Positions 9,098 through 18,102 of a stretch of DNA of 64,000 nt are shown piece after piece; within the stretch, counting starts at the first letter, position 1; each line of letters opens with the position of its first letter. The notes under the pieces are model-generated. The model was given only the letters and a program-made list of their open reading frames with translations. It did not search any database and was not told the origin of the DNA. The position numbers were made by a program, and so were the translations under genes. This stretch comes from Microbacterium thalli (GTDB taxonomy: Bacteria; Actinomycetota; Actinomycetes; Actinomycetales; Microbacteriaceae): positions 1,532,732 through 1,596,731 of the forward strand of contig NZ_JAQZCH010000001.1 of the NCBI RefSeq assembly GCF_028737325.1, read 5' to 3'.

Positions 9098-10006
9098 TTG
9101 GCTGAACACAACGATTCGTCCGTGGACGTACCCGAGGTCGACGCGACGAATCCCGACGACACCGGTCGCGCGCTGCACACCCGGCGGCGCTTCCCGATGG
9201 CGAAGAAGCAGAGCCGTGAGCTCGCCACCGCCCAGAACCGCGCCGCACGTCGTCGCCCCCGAACCGTGCACCCCGTGCGCAGCACCTTCACCGTCGTGGC
9301 CGTGGTCGGACTCGTCGCCACCGTCGCGATTCCGGCCTTCGCCGCCGTCCGCGCCACGTCGGCCGACGCGATGACGCTGCAGCAGGTGGCCGCCGACAAC
9401 GCGCAGTCGCTCGTGGTCGGCTCCGAGTCGGCGCCCGCGACACTCGACCGCAGCGGTTTCACCGCGACCACGCCCGAAGAGATCCAGAAGAAGAAGGACG
9501 AGGAGGCCGCCGCCAAGGCAGCCGCCGAGGCCCTGGCGAACCGGATCTCCGCAAGCAGCTCGACCGCGTCGTCGTCCTCATCGCTGAGCAACTCCATCCC
9601 CCTCGTCGCGCCGGGCTCCGGTCTCGTGCGTCGTCCGCTGATGTCGTTCAACAACTTCGGCACCCCGTACGCCGGTCACCGCGGCACCGATTACATGGCC
9701 GACCGCGGCACGCCGATCTACTCGGTTGCCGACGGCACCGTCGTGGCCTCGAGCGAGAGCGGTCCCGGGTGGGGCGTCTACGTCAAGGTGGCGCACAACA
9801 TCAACGGCACGAACGTCACGAGCCTGTACGCCCACATGGACTGGGGCACCCGCGCCGTCCAGGTCGGCGACACGGTCTCGGCCGGTCAGCTGCTGGGCCA
9901 GGTCGGCGACACGGGCCGTGCGTTCGGAACGCATCTGCACCTCGAGATCGTGATCGACGGCACGTACGTGAACGGCGAGGCCTGGCTCGCTGCCAACGCG
10001 GGCTGA
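9098..10006 (+). CDS. M23-family peptidoglycan endopeptidase (LytM/NlpD type)
   Basis: This 302-residue protein has one hydrophobic segment at about 64-84, making it secreted or membrane-anchored. A helical Lys/Ala-rich stalk (125-150) and a Ser-rich linker lead to a C-terminal M23 domain. Zinc ligands H194 and D198 (HRGTDY) and H281 of HLHLE are present with the active-site H246 (YAHM) and H279, so it should be an active endopeptidase cleaving peptide cross-links in murein. The TTG start has GGAGG-type sequence about nine bases upstream, and no upstream alternative fits. Confidence 0.93.
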   Translation: MAEHNDSSVDVPEVDATNPDDTGRALHTRRRFPMAKKQSRELATAQNRAARRRPRTVHPVRSTFTVVAVVGLVATVAIPAFAAVRATSADAMTLQQVAADNAQSLVVGSESAPATLDRSGFTATTPEEIQKKKDEEAAAKAAAEALANRISASSSTASSSSSLSNSIPLVAPGSGLVRRPLMSFNNFGTPYAGHRGTDYMADRGTPIYSVADGTVVASSESGPGWGVYVKVAHNINGTNVTSLYAHMDWGTRAVQVGDTVSAGQLLGQVGDTGRAFGTHLHLEIVIDGTYVNGEAWLAANAG

Positions 10007-10059
10007 CGACACGCGTCGTCCGTTCACCTTCCGTCGACCTTCCTGGTGCGGGGGTGGGT

Positions 10060-10221
10060 TACCCTGATCCCGACGCTCGCGCACGCCGAGGGGGAGCCAT
10101 GGGATCAGTGCCACGCATTCGAACCGTGAATGCGATCGGTCGCTATGTCCTGCGGCATCACGTGCACCACTGCGGCCTCGGCCGTGAATCAAGGCGCTGT
10201 CTTCATGACAGCGCCTTTTTT
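10060..10221 (+). ncRNA. Candidate structured small RNA or leader upstream of the HNH gene
   Basis: The 306-base gap between the M23 and HNH genes is not featureless. A TACCCT -10-like hexamer (10060-10065) precedes a stretch with nested inverted repeats: CTGATCCC/GGGATCAG (10064-10071 with 10101-10108) and GCATTC/GAATGC near 10111-10130. It ends at an intrinsic terminator at 10191-10221. A possible short reading frame with a strong GAGGGGGAGCC site starts at ATG 10099 (MGSVPRIRTV...), but it runs through the terminator. The transcript would be about 150 bases. No known RNA family was recognised. Confidence 0.4.
10191..10221 (+). terminator. Intrinsic terminator
   Basis: An 11-bp perfect stem (AAGGCGCTGTC with GACAGCGCCTT) has a TTCAT loop and is followed by six T residues. 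It lies 185 bases after the M23 gene and 92 bases before the HNH gene. Confidence 0.9.
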
Positions 10222-10312
10222 CGTGCCCGGACCCGTTCCGCCCGCTCGGTGCGCAGGGCGTCGATGATCGAACATCCGCTGAAGCCGTCAGGGCAGTTCG
10301 TGAGGACAGGTA

Positions 10313-10810
10313 ATGCGCACTCTGGTACTGAACGCCGGGTATGAGCCACTCGCCGTGGTGTCGTTCCGCCGGGCACTCCTGCTCGTGTTGAACGACAAGG
10401 CGACGATCGTCGAGCACGTCGTGCACGATCCCGTTCTGGGGATCGACGGGATCTACGAGCGCCCAGCGGTGATCGTGCTGACCCGCTATGTGCGCATCCC
10501 GAACGCGCGCCGGGTACCGGTGACGCGGCGCGGAGTGCTGCGCCGTGACGGTCACCGGTGCGCGTACTGCGGGAAGGCGGCGTCGACGATCGACCACGTC
10601 CTGCCGCGTTCGCGCGGGGGCAGCAACTCGTGGGAGAACCTCGTCGCGTGCTGCTTGCGGTGCAACAACCACAAGAGCGACCACACCCCGCAGGAGATGG
10701 GGTGGGAGCTGCGGTGGGCGCCGAAGCCGCCGCGCGGTCCGCAGTGGACGGTGCGGGGAACCGAGCGCACCGACCCGATGTGGGAGCCCTACCTGGGCCT
10801 CGCCGCCTGA
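10313..10810 (+). CDS. HNH endonuclease family protein
   Basis: This 165-residue protein has a C-terminal HNH module: CAYCG and CLRCNNHK supply four zinc cysteines around STIDHVLPRSRGG (His-metal box) and the Asn-containing SWENLVACC. The N-terminal 70 residues (MRTLVLNAGYEPL...) are typical of a widely conserved actinobacterial HNH family of unknown substrate. It is not next to an integrase or methylase, so a housekeeping or repair role is more likely than restriction; this is inference. The ATG is preceded by AGGACAGGTA. Confidence 0.9.
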   Translation: MRTLVLNAGYEPLAVVSFRRALLLVLNDKATIVEHVVHDPVLGIDGIYERPAVIVLTRYVRIPNARRVPVTRRGVLRRDGHRCAYCGKAASTIDHVLPRSRGGSNSWENLVACCLRCNNHKSDHTPQEMGWELRWAPKPPRGPQWTVRGTERTDPMWEPYLGLAA

Positions 10811-10876
10811 CGACGGGGCATCGCCGCGCCCAGGCGGAGGCGATGTCGGAAGTCGGTCGTATCTTCGATCTCGACG

Positions 10877-10905
10877 TTGATGGACTAGAACGTATGTTCT
10901 ACCCT
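10877..10905 (+). promoter_or_regulatory. LexA-controlled promoter of the imuA'-imuB-dnaE2 operon
   Basis: TTGATG (10877-10882) and TACCCT (10900-10905) are separated by 17 bases. A perfect 16-bp palindrome TAGAACGTATGTTCTA (10886-10901) fills the spacer and touches the -10. It matches the actinobacterial SOS box GAAC-N4-GTTC. LexA binding here would block RNA polymerase directly. Confidence 0.92.
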
Positions 10906-10923
10906 TGATGAGTGAGGTCGATC

Positions 10924-11649
10924 ATGCGCAATCCTGCTGCCGCCGAGGACGTGCAGCGACTGCGCGCGCAGATGGAACGGATGCAGGGGCGCCGCCTCGA
11001 CGCTCCCGTGCTGCCGACCCACCCGGCTCTGGCGAACCTGCTGCCGGGGCGAGGGCTGCGTCCGGGGACGGCCTATTCTCTCGGTTCGTCCTCCTCGCTG
11101 CTGTTCGCGCTGCTGGCGCAGCCGTCGCAGACCGGCTCGTGGTGCGGGGTCGTCGGCATGCCCGGGTTCGGCGCCGAAGCCGCCGAGCGGGCGGGCGTCG
11201 ACCTGTCGCGGGTCGTGCTGATCCCCGATCCCGGGCCGCGATGGCTCGCGGTGACGGCGACGATCGCCGATGTCCTCCCCGTGATCGCGGTGCGACCGCC
11301 CGAGCGGGCGAAGGACTCCGACATCGCCAAGCTCGCCGCCCGCCTCCGCGACCGCGGTGCGGTGCTGCTCGTGCAGGGGCCGTGGCCGCAGACCGAGGCG
11401 ATGCTCGATGTCACCGACCCGCGCTGGTCGGGCCTGGGCGACGGCGACGGCTACCTCAGCGACCGCGAACTGACCGTCACGGTGTCGAGCCGGCGCTTCC
11501 CCGTGCCCCGTTCGGCGCGGATGCTGCTGCCGGCGCCCGACGGTGCCCTCTCGGCCGCTCCGCAGCACCAGCACGGCGGACGCATGGCCCCGGTGCCGTT
11601 CGAGGAGCAGCCGCTGGTCGAGCCGATCCCGATGCGACGGGCGGTCTGA
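10924..11649 (+). CDS. imuA': ImuA' mutasome accessory protein
   Basis: This 241-residue RecA-fold-like protein is the first gene of the SOS operon. It resembles the actinobacterial ImuA' proteins that bind ImuB and are needed for DnaE2-dependent translesion mutagenesis. The N-terminal PGRGLRPGTAYSL segment corresponds to the RecA-like start, and a Walker lysine is not evident. The ATG at 10924 has GAGG six bases upstream; an in-frame GTG four codons earlier overlaps that site. The stop sits directly before the imuB GTG. Confidence 0.85.
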   Translation: MRNPAAAEDVQRLRAQMERMQGRRLDAPVLPTHPALANLLPGRGLRPGTAYSLGSSSSLLFALLAQPSQTGSWCGVVGMPGFGAEAAERAGVDLSRVVLIPDPGPRWLAVTATIADVLPVIAVRPPERAKDSDIAKLAARLRDRGAVLLVQGPWPQTEAMLDVTDPRWSGLGDGDGYLSDRELTVTVSSRRFPVPRSARMLLPAPDGALSAAPQHQHGGRMAPVPFEEQPLVEPIPMRRAV

Positions 11650-11650
11650 C

Positions 11651-13192
11651 GTGGCCGAGTCGACATCGCACGCCCCCGTCCGCAGCCTCGTGGTGTGGGT
11701 GCCCGACTGGCCGGTCGTGGCGCTCATCCGCGAGAGCGGCGGAGACCCGGACGAGCCGATCGCCGTGTTCGACAAGGGGATGGTCGTGGCCTGCTCGCCC
11801 GCAGCCCGCGCCGACGGCGTCGCCCGAGGGCAGCGTCGGCGCGATGCCCAGGCGCGGTGTCCGGCGCTGCGTGTGGCCGACGCCGACGCCGCGCGCGATC
11901 ACCGGCAGTTCTCGCCGATCGTCGCACGGCTCGAAGAGATGGCGCCGGGCGTGCAGGTTCTCGAAGCGGGACTGTGCGCCCTGCGGGTGCGCGGACCGGC
12001 CCGCTTCTACGGCGGTGAGACCGAGGCTGCCGGCGCTCTGCTCGCCGCCGTCACCGAGGGCGACCTCGATGCCCGGGCCGGTGTCGCCGACGGTCCCTTC
12101 ACCGCGCAGCAGGCGGCGCGGATGAGCACGCGGGCCGATCGGCCCATCCGGGTGGTCGACGCGGGGCGCTCGGCCGAGTTCCTCGCTCCGCTGACGATCG
12201 CCGTGCTCGAGGACGAGACGGTCGACCTCTTCGCGCGGCTCGGCGTCCAGACGCTCGGTGACCTGGCCGCGATCGAGCCCGAACGCCTGGTCGAGCGGTT
12301 CGGCACCCGCGGCGCCCGGTTGCACGCCCTCGCCGCCGGCGCCGACTCCCGGCCCGTCACGCCGCGGACGCCGCCGCCCGAGCTGCACCGCGAAGTGGCG
12401 TTCGAGCCGCCCCTCGAGCTCGCCGACCAGGTCGCGTTCGGCATGCGTGTCGCGGCCGAGGAGTTCATCGCCGGCCTCGGCGCCGTCGATCTCGTGTGCA
12501 CCGAGCTGCGCGTCATCCTCACGGGTGACCGCGGTGAGACGAGCAACCGGGTGTGGCTGCATCCGGGCACCTTCGACGCCGCCGCCGTCGTCGACCGGGT
12601 GCGGTGGCAGCTCGCCGAGAGCGGCAAGCTCACCAGCGGGGTCGCACGGGTGAAGATCGAGCCCGAGGCGGTGGATGCGGCATCCCATCATGCGGTCTCG
12701 CTCTTCGGGTCGGGTCCCGAGCAGCGGGTGCACCACGCCCTCTCACGCGTGCAGGCGATGCTCGGGCACCGCGGCGTCGTCACCCCCGTCGTGGGCGGCG
12801 GTCGCTGGCTCACCGAACGGCAGGTGCTCGTGCCCTGGGGAGATCGCCCCGTCACGAGCGACCGGGGCCGGCCGTGGCCGGGAAGCCTGCCCGATCCGCT
12901 GCCCTCGACGGTGTTCGAGCGCGCGCTTCCGCTCGCGGTCATCGATCGCGAGGGCGACATGGTGGCCGTCGACGGTCGGGGCGAGCTGACCGCGGCGCCG
13001 TCGGCGCTCGTGTCGGCGAACGGCTCGCGGGGCATCCGGTCGTGGGCCGGTCCCTGGCCGGTGATCGAGCGGGAGTGGGATGCCACGCGCGCGCGGCGCG
13101 CCTACCGCTTCCAGATGGTCGACGCCACGCAGACGGCCTGGCTGCTCGTGTGCGACGGCGGCGAGTGGCTGGCCGAGGGGCGGTACGACTGA
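11651..13192 (+). CDS. imuB: ImuB, catalytically inactive Y-family polymerase homologue
   Basis: This 513-residue protein shows the Y-family layout (palm/fingers 1-170, thumb helix-hairpin-helix around 215-245, little finger 250-370). It lacks the acidic catalytic residues: VWVPDWPVVAL replaces the usual DxDxFFA region and VLEAGLCAL replaces SIDE. ImuB proteins act as a hub linking DnaE2, ImuA' and the sliding clamp. A LVPWGDRP segment near residue 395 may correspond to the clamp-contact region (inference). The GTG start is one base after the imuA' stop, and the stop overlaps the dnaE2 start as TGATG. Confidence 0.93.
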   Translation: MAESTSHAPVRSLVVWVPDWPVVALIRESGGDPDEPIAVFDKGMVVACSPAARADGVARGQRRRDAQARCPALRVADADAARDHRQFSPIVARLEEMAPGVQVLEAGLCALRVRGPARFYGGETEAAGALLAAVTEGDLDARAGVADGPFTAQQAARMSTRADRPIRVVDAGRSAEFLAPLTIAVLEDETVDLFARLGVQTLGDLAAIEPERLVERFGTRGARLHALAAGADSRPVTPRTPPPELHREVAFEPPLELADQVAFGMRVAAEEFIAGLGAVDLVCTELRVILTGDRGETSNRVWLHPGTFDAAAVVDRVRWQLAESGKLTSGVARVKIEPEAVDAASHHAVSLFGSGPEQRVHHALSRVQAMLGHRGVVTPVVGGGRWLTERQVLVPWGDRPVTSDRGRPWPGSLPDPLPSTVFERALPLAVIDREGDMVAVDGRGELTAAPSALVSANGSRGIRSWAGPWPVIEREWDATRARRAYRFQMVDATQTAWLLVCDGGEWLAEGRYD

Positions 13193-16100
13193 TGAGATTC
13201 AACAACCCGTCGGTGTCGTGGTCCGAGATGGAGCGGCTGCTCAGCGGCAACCGTGCTCCGAGCGCGCCGCCGGGGGCCGACGGCGGTGACAGCCCCGCGT
13301 GGTCGCGCAAGCGGGGTTCGTACTCCGCGCCCCGTATCGAGCGGCCCGACGACGCCGTCCCGTACGCCGAGCTGCACGCTCACACGTCGTACTCGTTCCT
13401 CGACGGCGCCTCATCGCCCGAAGAGCTCGCCGAAGAGGCCGAGCGCCTCGGGCTGCACGCTCTCGCTGTCACCGATCACGACGGCTTCTACGGCATCGTG
13501 CGCTTCGCCGAGGCGGCCGAGCAGCTCGCCGTGAAGACCGTGTTCGGCGCCGAGCTCTCGCTCGATCTGCCGCAGCGCGTCGGCGCGTCGCGCAACGAGG
13601 CCGATCCACCGGGCGAGCACCTGCTCGTGCTCGCGCGCGGCGAAGAGGGGTACCACCGGCTCGCCGGTGCGCTGACGCACGCCCAGCTCGCCGGAGCCGA
13701 GAAGGGCAAGCCGCGGTACCGGCTCGACGACCTGGCCGACGCCGCCGACGGGCACTGGAGCATCCTCACCGGCTGCCGCAAGGGCTCGGTGCGGCGGGCG
13801 CTGCTCGAGCGGGGAACGGATGCCGCCGCGGCCGAGCTCGACGCGCTGGTGGCACGCTTCGGTCGCGACGCGATCGAGGTCGAGCTGATCGACCACGGCG
13901 AGCCGCTGGACTCGCGGCACAACGACATCCTCGCCGGCCTCGCGCGAGAGCGCGGGCTGCCGGTGCTCGCGACCAACAACGTCCACTACGCCGTGCCCGA
14001 GCGGGCCCACCTGGCCGCCGCGATCGCCGCGGTCCGCGCGAACCGGGGACTCGACGAGCTCGACGGATGGCTGCCCGCACACGCCGGCGCCCACCTGCGG
14101 TCGGGCGCCGAGATGACACGTCGGTTCCGCCGTTACCCCGGGGCCGTCGCCCGCACCGTCACCGTGGCCGACGACCTGGCGTTCCCCCTGCGCCGAGCCA
14201 AGCCCGCGCTGCCGAAGCTTCCCGTCCCCGACGGACACACGCCGATGTCGTGGCTGCGACACCTTGTGTGGGAGGCCGTCCCGCGCAAGTACCCGGGCCT
14301 GCCGCCGAAAGACCGCGACCGCATCGAACGCGAGCTGGCGGTGATCGAGCAGAAGGACTTCCCGGGTTACTTCCTCATCGTGCACGGCATCGTGCAAGAG
14401 GCGCGGCGGCGCGGCATCCTGTGCCAGGGACGAGGATCGGCAGCCAACAGCGCCGTCTGCTACCTGCTCGACATCACCGCGATCGACTCGATCTACTACC
14501 AGCTGCCGTTCGAGCGCTTTCTCTCGGCACTGCGCGAGGAAGAACCCGACATCGACGTCGACTTCGACTCCGACCGGCGCGAAGAGATCATCCAGTGGGT
14601 CTACCAGACCTACGGGCGCGAGCGTGCGGCACAGGTGGCGAACGTCATCCAGTACCGGCCGAAGAACGCCGTCCGCGACATGGCCAAGGCGCTCGGGCAC
14701 TCGCCGGGTCAGCAGGATGCCTGGTCGAAGCAGGTCGAACGCTGGGGAGCGACCCTCGACACCGGCCCCGACCACGACATCCCCGAACGGGTGCTGGCAT
14801 ACGCCGCCGAGCTGCTGAAAGCGCCGCGGCACCTCGGCATCCACTCCGGCGGCATGGTGCTGACCGATCGACCGGTGGGCGAGGTCGTGCCGATCGAGCA
14901 CGCGCGTATGGAGAACCGGACCGTCATCCAATGGGACAAGGACGATGCCGCCTGGATGGGGCTGGTGAAGTTCGACCTGCTCGGGCTCGGCATGCTCGCC
15001 GCCCTGCAGTACTGCTTCGACCTCATCGCGGGCGCGACGGGAGAGCGGTTCGAGCTGTCGACGCTGCCGAAGGAAGAGGCGGCGGTCTACGACATGCTCT
15101 GCCGGGCCGATTCGATCGGGGTGTTCCAGGTCGAGTCGCGCGCCCAGATGGGTCTGCTGCCGCGCCTGCAGCCGCGCCGGTTCTACGACCTCGTCATCGA
15201 GATCGCGCTGATCCGCCCCGGACCCATCCAGGGCGGCGCCGTGCACCCCTATGTGCGGCGCAAGCTCGGCTACGAGAAGACGACGTATCCGCACGAGAAG
15301 CTCAAGCCCGTGCTGGAGCGCACGCTCGGGGTGCCGGTGTTCCAGGAACAGCTCATGCAGATGGGCATGGTGATCGGCGGGCTCTCGGGCGAGGACGCCG
15401 ATTTGCTGCGCCGGGCGATGGGGTCCAAGCGCGGCATCGAGCGCATCGACTCGCTCAAGCAGAAGCTCTACGACGGTATGGCCGAGAACGGCCTGGTGGG
15501 GGATGCCGCCGACGACATCTACGCGAAGATCCAGGCGTTCGCGAACTTCGGCTTCGCCGAGAGTCATTCGCTGTCGTTCGGGCTGCTCGTGTACGCCAGC
15601 TCGTGGATCAAGCTCCACTACCCGGCGGCGTTCCTGGCGGGGCTGCTGCGCGCGCAGCCGATGGGCTTCTACTCACCGGCGACGCTGTCGGCCGATGCCC
15701 GCCGGCACGGGGTCGAGGTGCGCCGCCCCGACCTGCAGCTCTCGAACGCGGAAGCCCTGCTCGAACCGGTGGCGGAGGGTGAGCGAGCGGCACCGACGGG
15801 GCGCGACAGCTGCCTCGGCGAGCAGCCTCCGGTGCCGGTCTTCGACATCAACGCCCCCGACGAGTCGGCGGCGCATCGACGCGACGGCGCGTTCGCGGTG
15901 CGCTTGGGGCTGGCGGCCGTCACCGGCATCGGCAAGAAGTTCGCCGAGCGGATCGTCGCCGAGCGCGAGGCGTCCGGCCCCTACCGTGACATGCGCGACC
16001 TCGTGCGCCGCACCGGCGCCGACACCGCGCAGCTCGAAGCCCTCGCGACCGCCGGCGCGCTGGAGTGCTTCGGCCACACCCGGCGCGAGGCGATCTGGCT

Positions 16101-16599
16101 GGCGGGGTCGGCGGCGCAGGACCGCATCGAGTACCTGCCCGATTCGCTCATCGCCGTGCAGCCGCCGCTGTTCACCGACCAGTCGAACTACGACGTGCTG
16201 GCCTCCGATCTGTGGGCGACGGGCATCTCGCCCGACGACCATCCGTTGACGCACTACCGCTCGCAGCTGGATGCACGCGGGGTGCTCACCGCGAACGATC
16301 TGCGCCAGCACGAGTCGGGGCGCCGCGTCGAGATCGCCGGGCTCGTCACGCACAGGCAGCGCCCCGCGACGGCATCCGGCATCACGTTCCTCAACCTCGA
16401 GGACGAGCACGGCCTGATGAACGTGATCTGCTCGCTCGGCATGTGGCATCGCTACCGCCGCGTCGTACGCGACAGTCCCGCGTTGATCGTGCGCGGCATC
16501 CTCGAGCGGTCGAACGAGGGCGTGGTCAACATCCTCGCCGATGCTTTCGAAGACCTGCGGGTGGCGGGGATGCGGCACCAGTCCCGAGACTTCCGGTGA
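13192..16599 (+). CDS. dnaE2: Error-prone DNA polymerase DnaE2
   Basis: This is a C-family polymerase of 1135 residues, the damage-induced alpha subunit that carries out translesion synthesis with ImuB and ImuA'. The N-terminal PHP domain opens with AELHAHTSYSFLDG (about 59-72). The palm carries the paired aspartates in PDIDVDFDSDRR (about 455-466) and GRGSAANSAVCYLL just before. A helix-hairpin-helix region follows about residue 895, and the C-terminal OB fold includes GLVTHRQRPATASGI. It starts by the TGATG overlap with imuB. DNA damage should induce it through the LexA site at 10886. Confidence 0.97.
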   Translation: MRFNNPSVSWSEMERLLSGNRAPSAPPGADGGDSPAWSRKRGSYSAPRIERPDDAVPYAELHAHTSYSFLDGASSPEELAEEAERLGLHALAVTDHDGFYGIVRFAEAAEQLAVKTVFGAELSLDLPQRVGASRNEADPPGEHLLVLARGEEGYHRLAGALTHAQLAGAEKGKPRYRLDDLADAADGHWSILTGCRKGSVRRALLERGTDAAAAELDALVARFGRDAIEVELIDHGEPLDSRHNDILAGLARERGLPVLATNNVHYAVPERAHLAAAIAAVRANRGLDELDGWLPAHAGAHLRSGAEMTRRFRRYPGAVARTVTVADDLAFPLRRAKPALPKLPVPDGHTPMSWLRHLVWEAVPRKYPGLPPKDRDRIERELAVIEQKDFPGYFLIVHGIVQEARRRGILCQGRGSAANSAVCYLLDITAIDSIYYQLPFERFLSALREEEPDIDVDFDSDRREEIIQWVYQTYGRERAAQVANVIQYRPKNAVRDMAKALGHSPGQQDAWSKQVERWGATLDTGPDHDIPERVLAYAAELLKAPRHLGIHSGGMVLTDRPVGEVVPIEHARMENRTVIQWDKDDAAWMGLVKFDLLGLGMLAALQYCFDLIAGATGERFELSTLPKEEAAVYDMLCRADSIGVFQVESRAQMGLLPRLQPRRFYDLVIEIALIRPGPIQGGAVHPYVRRKLGYEKTTYPHEKLKPVLERTLGVPVFQEQLMQMGMVIGGLSGEDADLLRRAMGSKRGIERIDSLKQKLYDGMAENGLVGDAADDIYAKIQAFANFGFAESHSLSFGLLVYASSWIKLHYPAAFLAGLLRAQPMGFYSPATLSADARRHGVEVRRPDLQLSNAEALLEPVAEGERAAPTGRDSCLGEQPPVPVFDINAPDESAAHRRDGAFAVRLGLAAVTGIGKKFAERIVAEREASGPYRDMRDLVRRTGADTAQLEALATAGALECFGHTRREAIWLAGSAAQDRIEYLPDSLIAVQPPLFTDQSNYDVLASDLWATGISPDDHPLTHYRSQLDARGVLTANDLRQHESGRRVEIAGLVTHRQRPATASGITFLNLEDEHGLMNVICSLGMWHRYRRVVRDSPALIVRGILERSNEGVVNILADAFEDLRVAGMRHQSRDFR

Positions 16600-16661
16600 C
16601 CGCACCGCCCGCCGGCCGGACGCGCGAGCCGCGCCGCAGGGGCCGCCGCCCGAGCCCTCCG

Positions 16662-17987
16662 CTACGAGGAGAAGACCGCGAAGCCCCCCGCGGGGATCTC
16701 GGCCTCGGCGCCGATGAGCCGGGCAGCACCGGCGACCACGCGTCGGGCATCGGCCACCGGCACCGTCACGGGGCCGTCGCCGAGGTTGAGCGCGGTGATG
16801 ACGGCATCCGTTCCCGTGGCGGTGCGCAGCACCATCGACGTGTTCTCGAGGTGAACGGCATCCGTGTGGGCGCGGTGCAGCCACGGATGCTGCCGGCGCA
16901 GCGCAATCAGCTGCTGGTGGGTGCGCAGGATGCGCTCGGCGCTCGCCGAGAGGGCTTCCGGTGACGGCGGTGCGTCGGGGAACTCGGGGCGCACGGCGTC
17001 GTCGCCACCGAGACGTTCCTCCTTGACCGCCTCGTAGCCGTACTCGTCGCCGGCGTAAACCGAGGGCACGCCGGCGACGGTGAACAGCACGGCGAGCGCG
17101 AGGGGCACCCGGTCGACCCCGATGGCCGAAGCGATGCGCGTGACGTCATGGTTGCCGACGAACGTCTGCGGCGCGTAGACGGCGAGCAGCTCGTTGTTCC
17201 GCTCGATCGCGTGCGCGAGCTCGAACAGGTTGCCGTCACTGATGGCGTGCCAGATGCCCTGCCACAGTTCGTACTGCGTGAGCGAGTCCATCGTCGACTC
17301 CCGCACGATGCTCGCGGCGTCGCCGTGGATGACCTCACCGACGAACCAGGCATCGGGATGCGTGGCGCGCACGCGGGGGAGCACCCGTGCCCAGAACTGC
17401 GGGGGCACCGCGTACGCGGCATCCAGACGCCACCCGTCGATGCCTCGGTTCAACCAGTGGGTCATGACGTCGACGACGAAGTCCTCCACCGCGGAAGACG
17501 CGTGGTTGAGGGCGACGAGAGCATCGTGCCCCTCGAAGACATCGGCGTCGACCGGGGCGCCGGGCGACCAGCCGTCCCACCGGACGCGGAAGAGCTCCGC
17601 CGTGTCGGCCTCGGGTCCGTGGGTCTCGAGGGCGCGGAAGGCGGGGTGCTCACGTCCGACATGGTTGAAGACGCCGTCGAGCAGAACCCGGATGCCGCGG
17701 CCGCGGGCCGCCGCGATGAGCCGGTCGACGTCATCGTCGTCGCCGAGCCGCGGGTCGATGCGGAAGTGATCGGTGGTGTCGTACCCGTGCGTGGTCGAGG
17801 CGAAGACGGGCCCGAGCAGCAGGCCGTTCAGCCCGAGGCCGACGAGGTGGTCGAGCCAGCCCTCGATCCGCGACAGGCGGTGCACGACGCCGCCGTCACG
17901 CTCCTCGCCGGTGGGACGGATCGGCGCACCGGCGAACCCCAGCGGGTACACGTGCCACCACATGACGGTCTCGGTCCAGCTGCTCAT
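16662..17987 (-). CDS. GH13 alpha-amylase-family glycosidase
   Basis: This 441-residue TIM-barrel glycosidase has no signal peptide, so it is cytoplasmic. The GH13 conserved regions are present: LLDGVFNHVG (region I), GIDGWRLDAAY with nucleophile D189, FVGEVIHG with acid/base E218, and FVGNHDVTR with transition-state D281. A short beta-sandwich domain C ends the protein. The substrate is probably a small alpha-glucan or alpha-glucoside, but specificity cannot be read. The ATG at 17987 is chosen; an in-frame GTG at 18002 is possible. It is divergent from the MFS gene. Confidence 0.9.
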   Translation of the reverse strand: MSSWTETVMWWHVYPLGFAGAPIRPTGEERDGGVVHRLSRIEGWLDHLVGLGLNGLLLGPVFASTTHGYDTTDHFRIDPRLGDDDDVDRLIAAARGRGIRVLLDGVFNHVGREHPAFRALETHGPEADTAELFRVRWDGWSPGAPVDADVFEGHDALVALNHASSAVEDFVVDVMTHWLNRGIDGWRLDAAYAVPPQFWARVLPRVRATHPDAWFVGEVIHGDAASIVRESTMDSLTQYELWQGIWHAISDGNLFELAHAIERNNELLAVYAPQTFVGNHDVTRIASAIGVDRVPLALAVLFTVAGVPSVYAGDEYGYEAVKEERLGGDDAVRPEFPDAPPSPEALSASAERILRTHQQLIALRRQHPWLHRAHTDAVHLENTSMVLRTATGTDAVITALNLGDGPVTVPVADARRVVAGAARLIGAEAEIPAGGFAVFSS

Positions 17988-18102
17988 CCCTGAAGTCAAC
18001 ACGACCGCCGCGGCCCTGCGGAACGGCGTGCGGACGGGGCCGTTCGGGCCTAGGGTGTCGGCGCCCGGCCCCTAGAGTGGTTCGGCACCCTCGGAGAACC
18101 CC

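Noticed and set aside
10099-10344. A protein-coding gene from ATG 10099 through the terminator.
   Set aside because: The frame passes through a strong intrinsic terminator and overlaps the HNH start; after about 30 codons it is Arg/Ser-rich junk. It is kept only as a possible short leader peptide.
13411-15618. A 735-codon frame antisense to dnaE2.
   Set aside because: High third-position GC suppresses stops on the opposite strand; the composition is Arg/Gly/Val-rich without domain patterns, while dnaE2 is certain.
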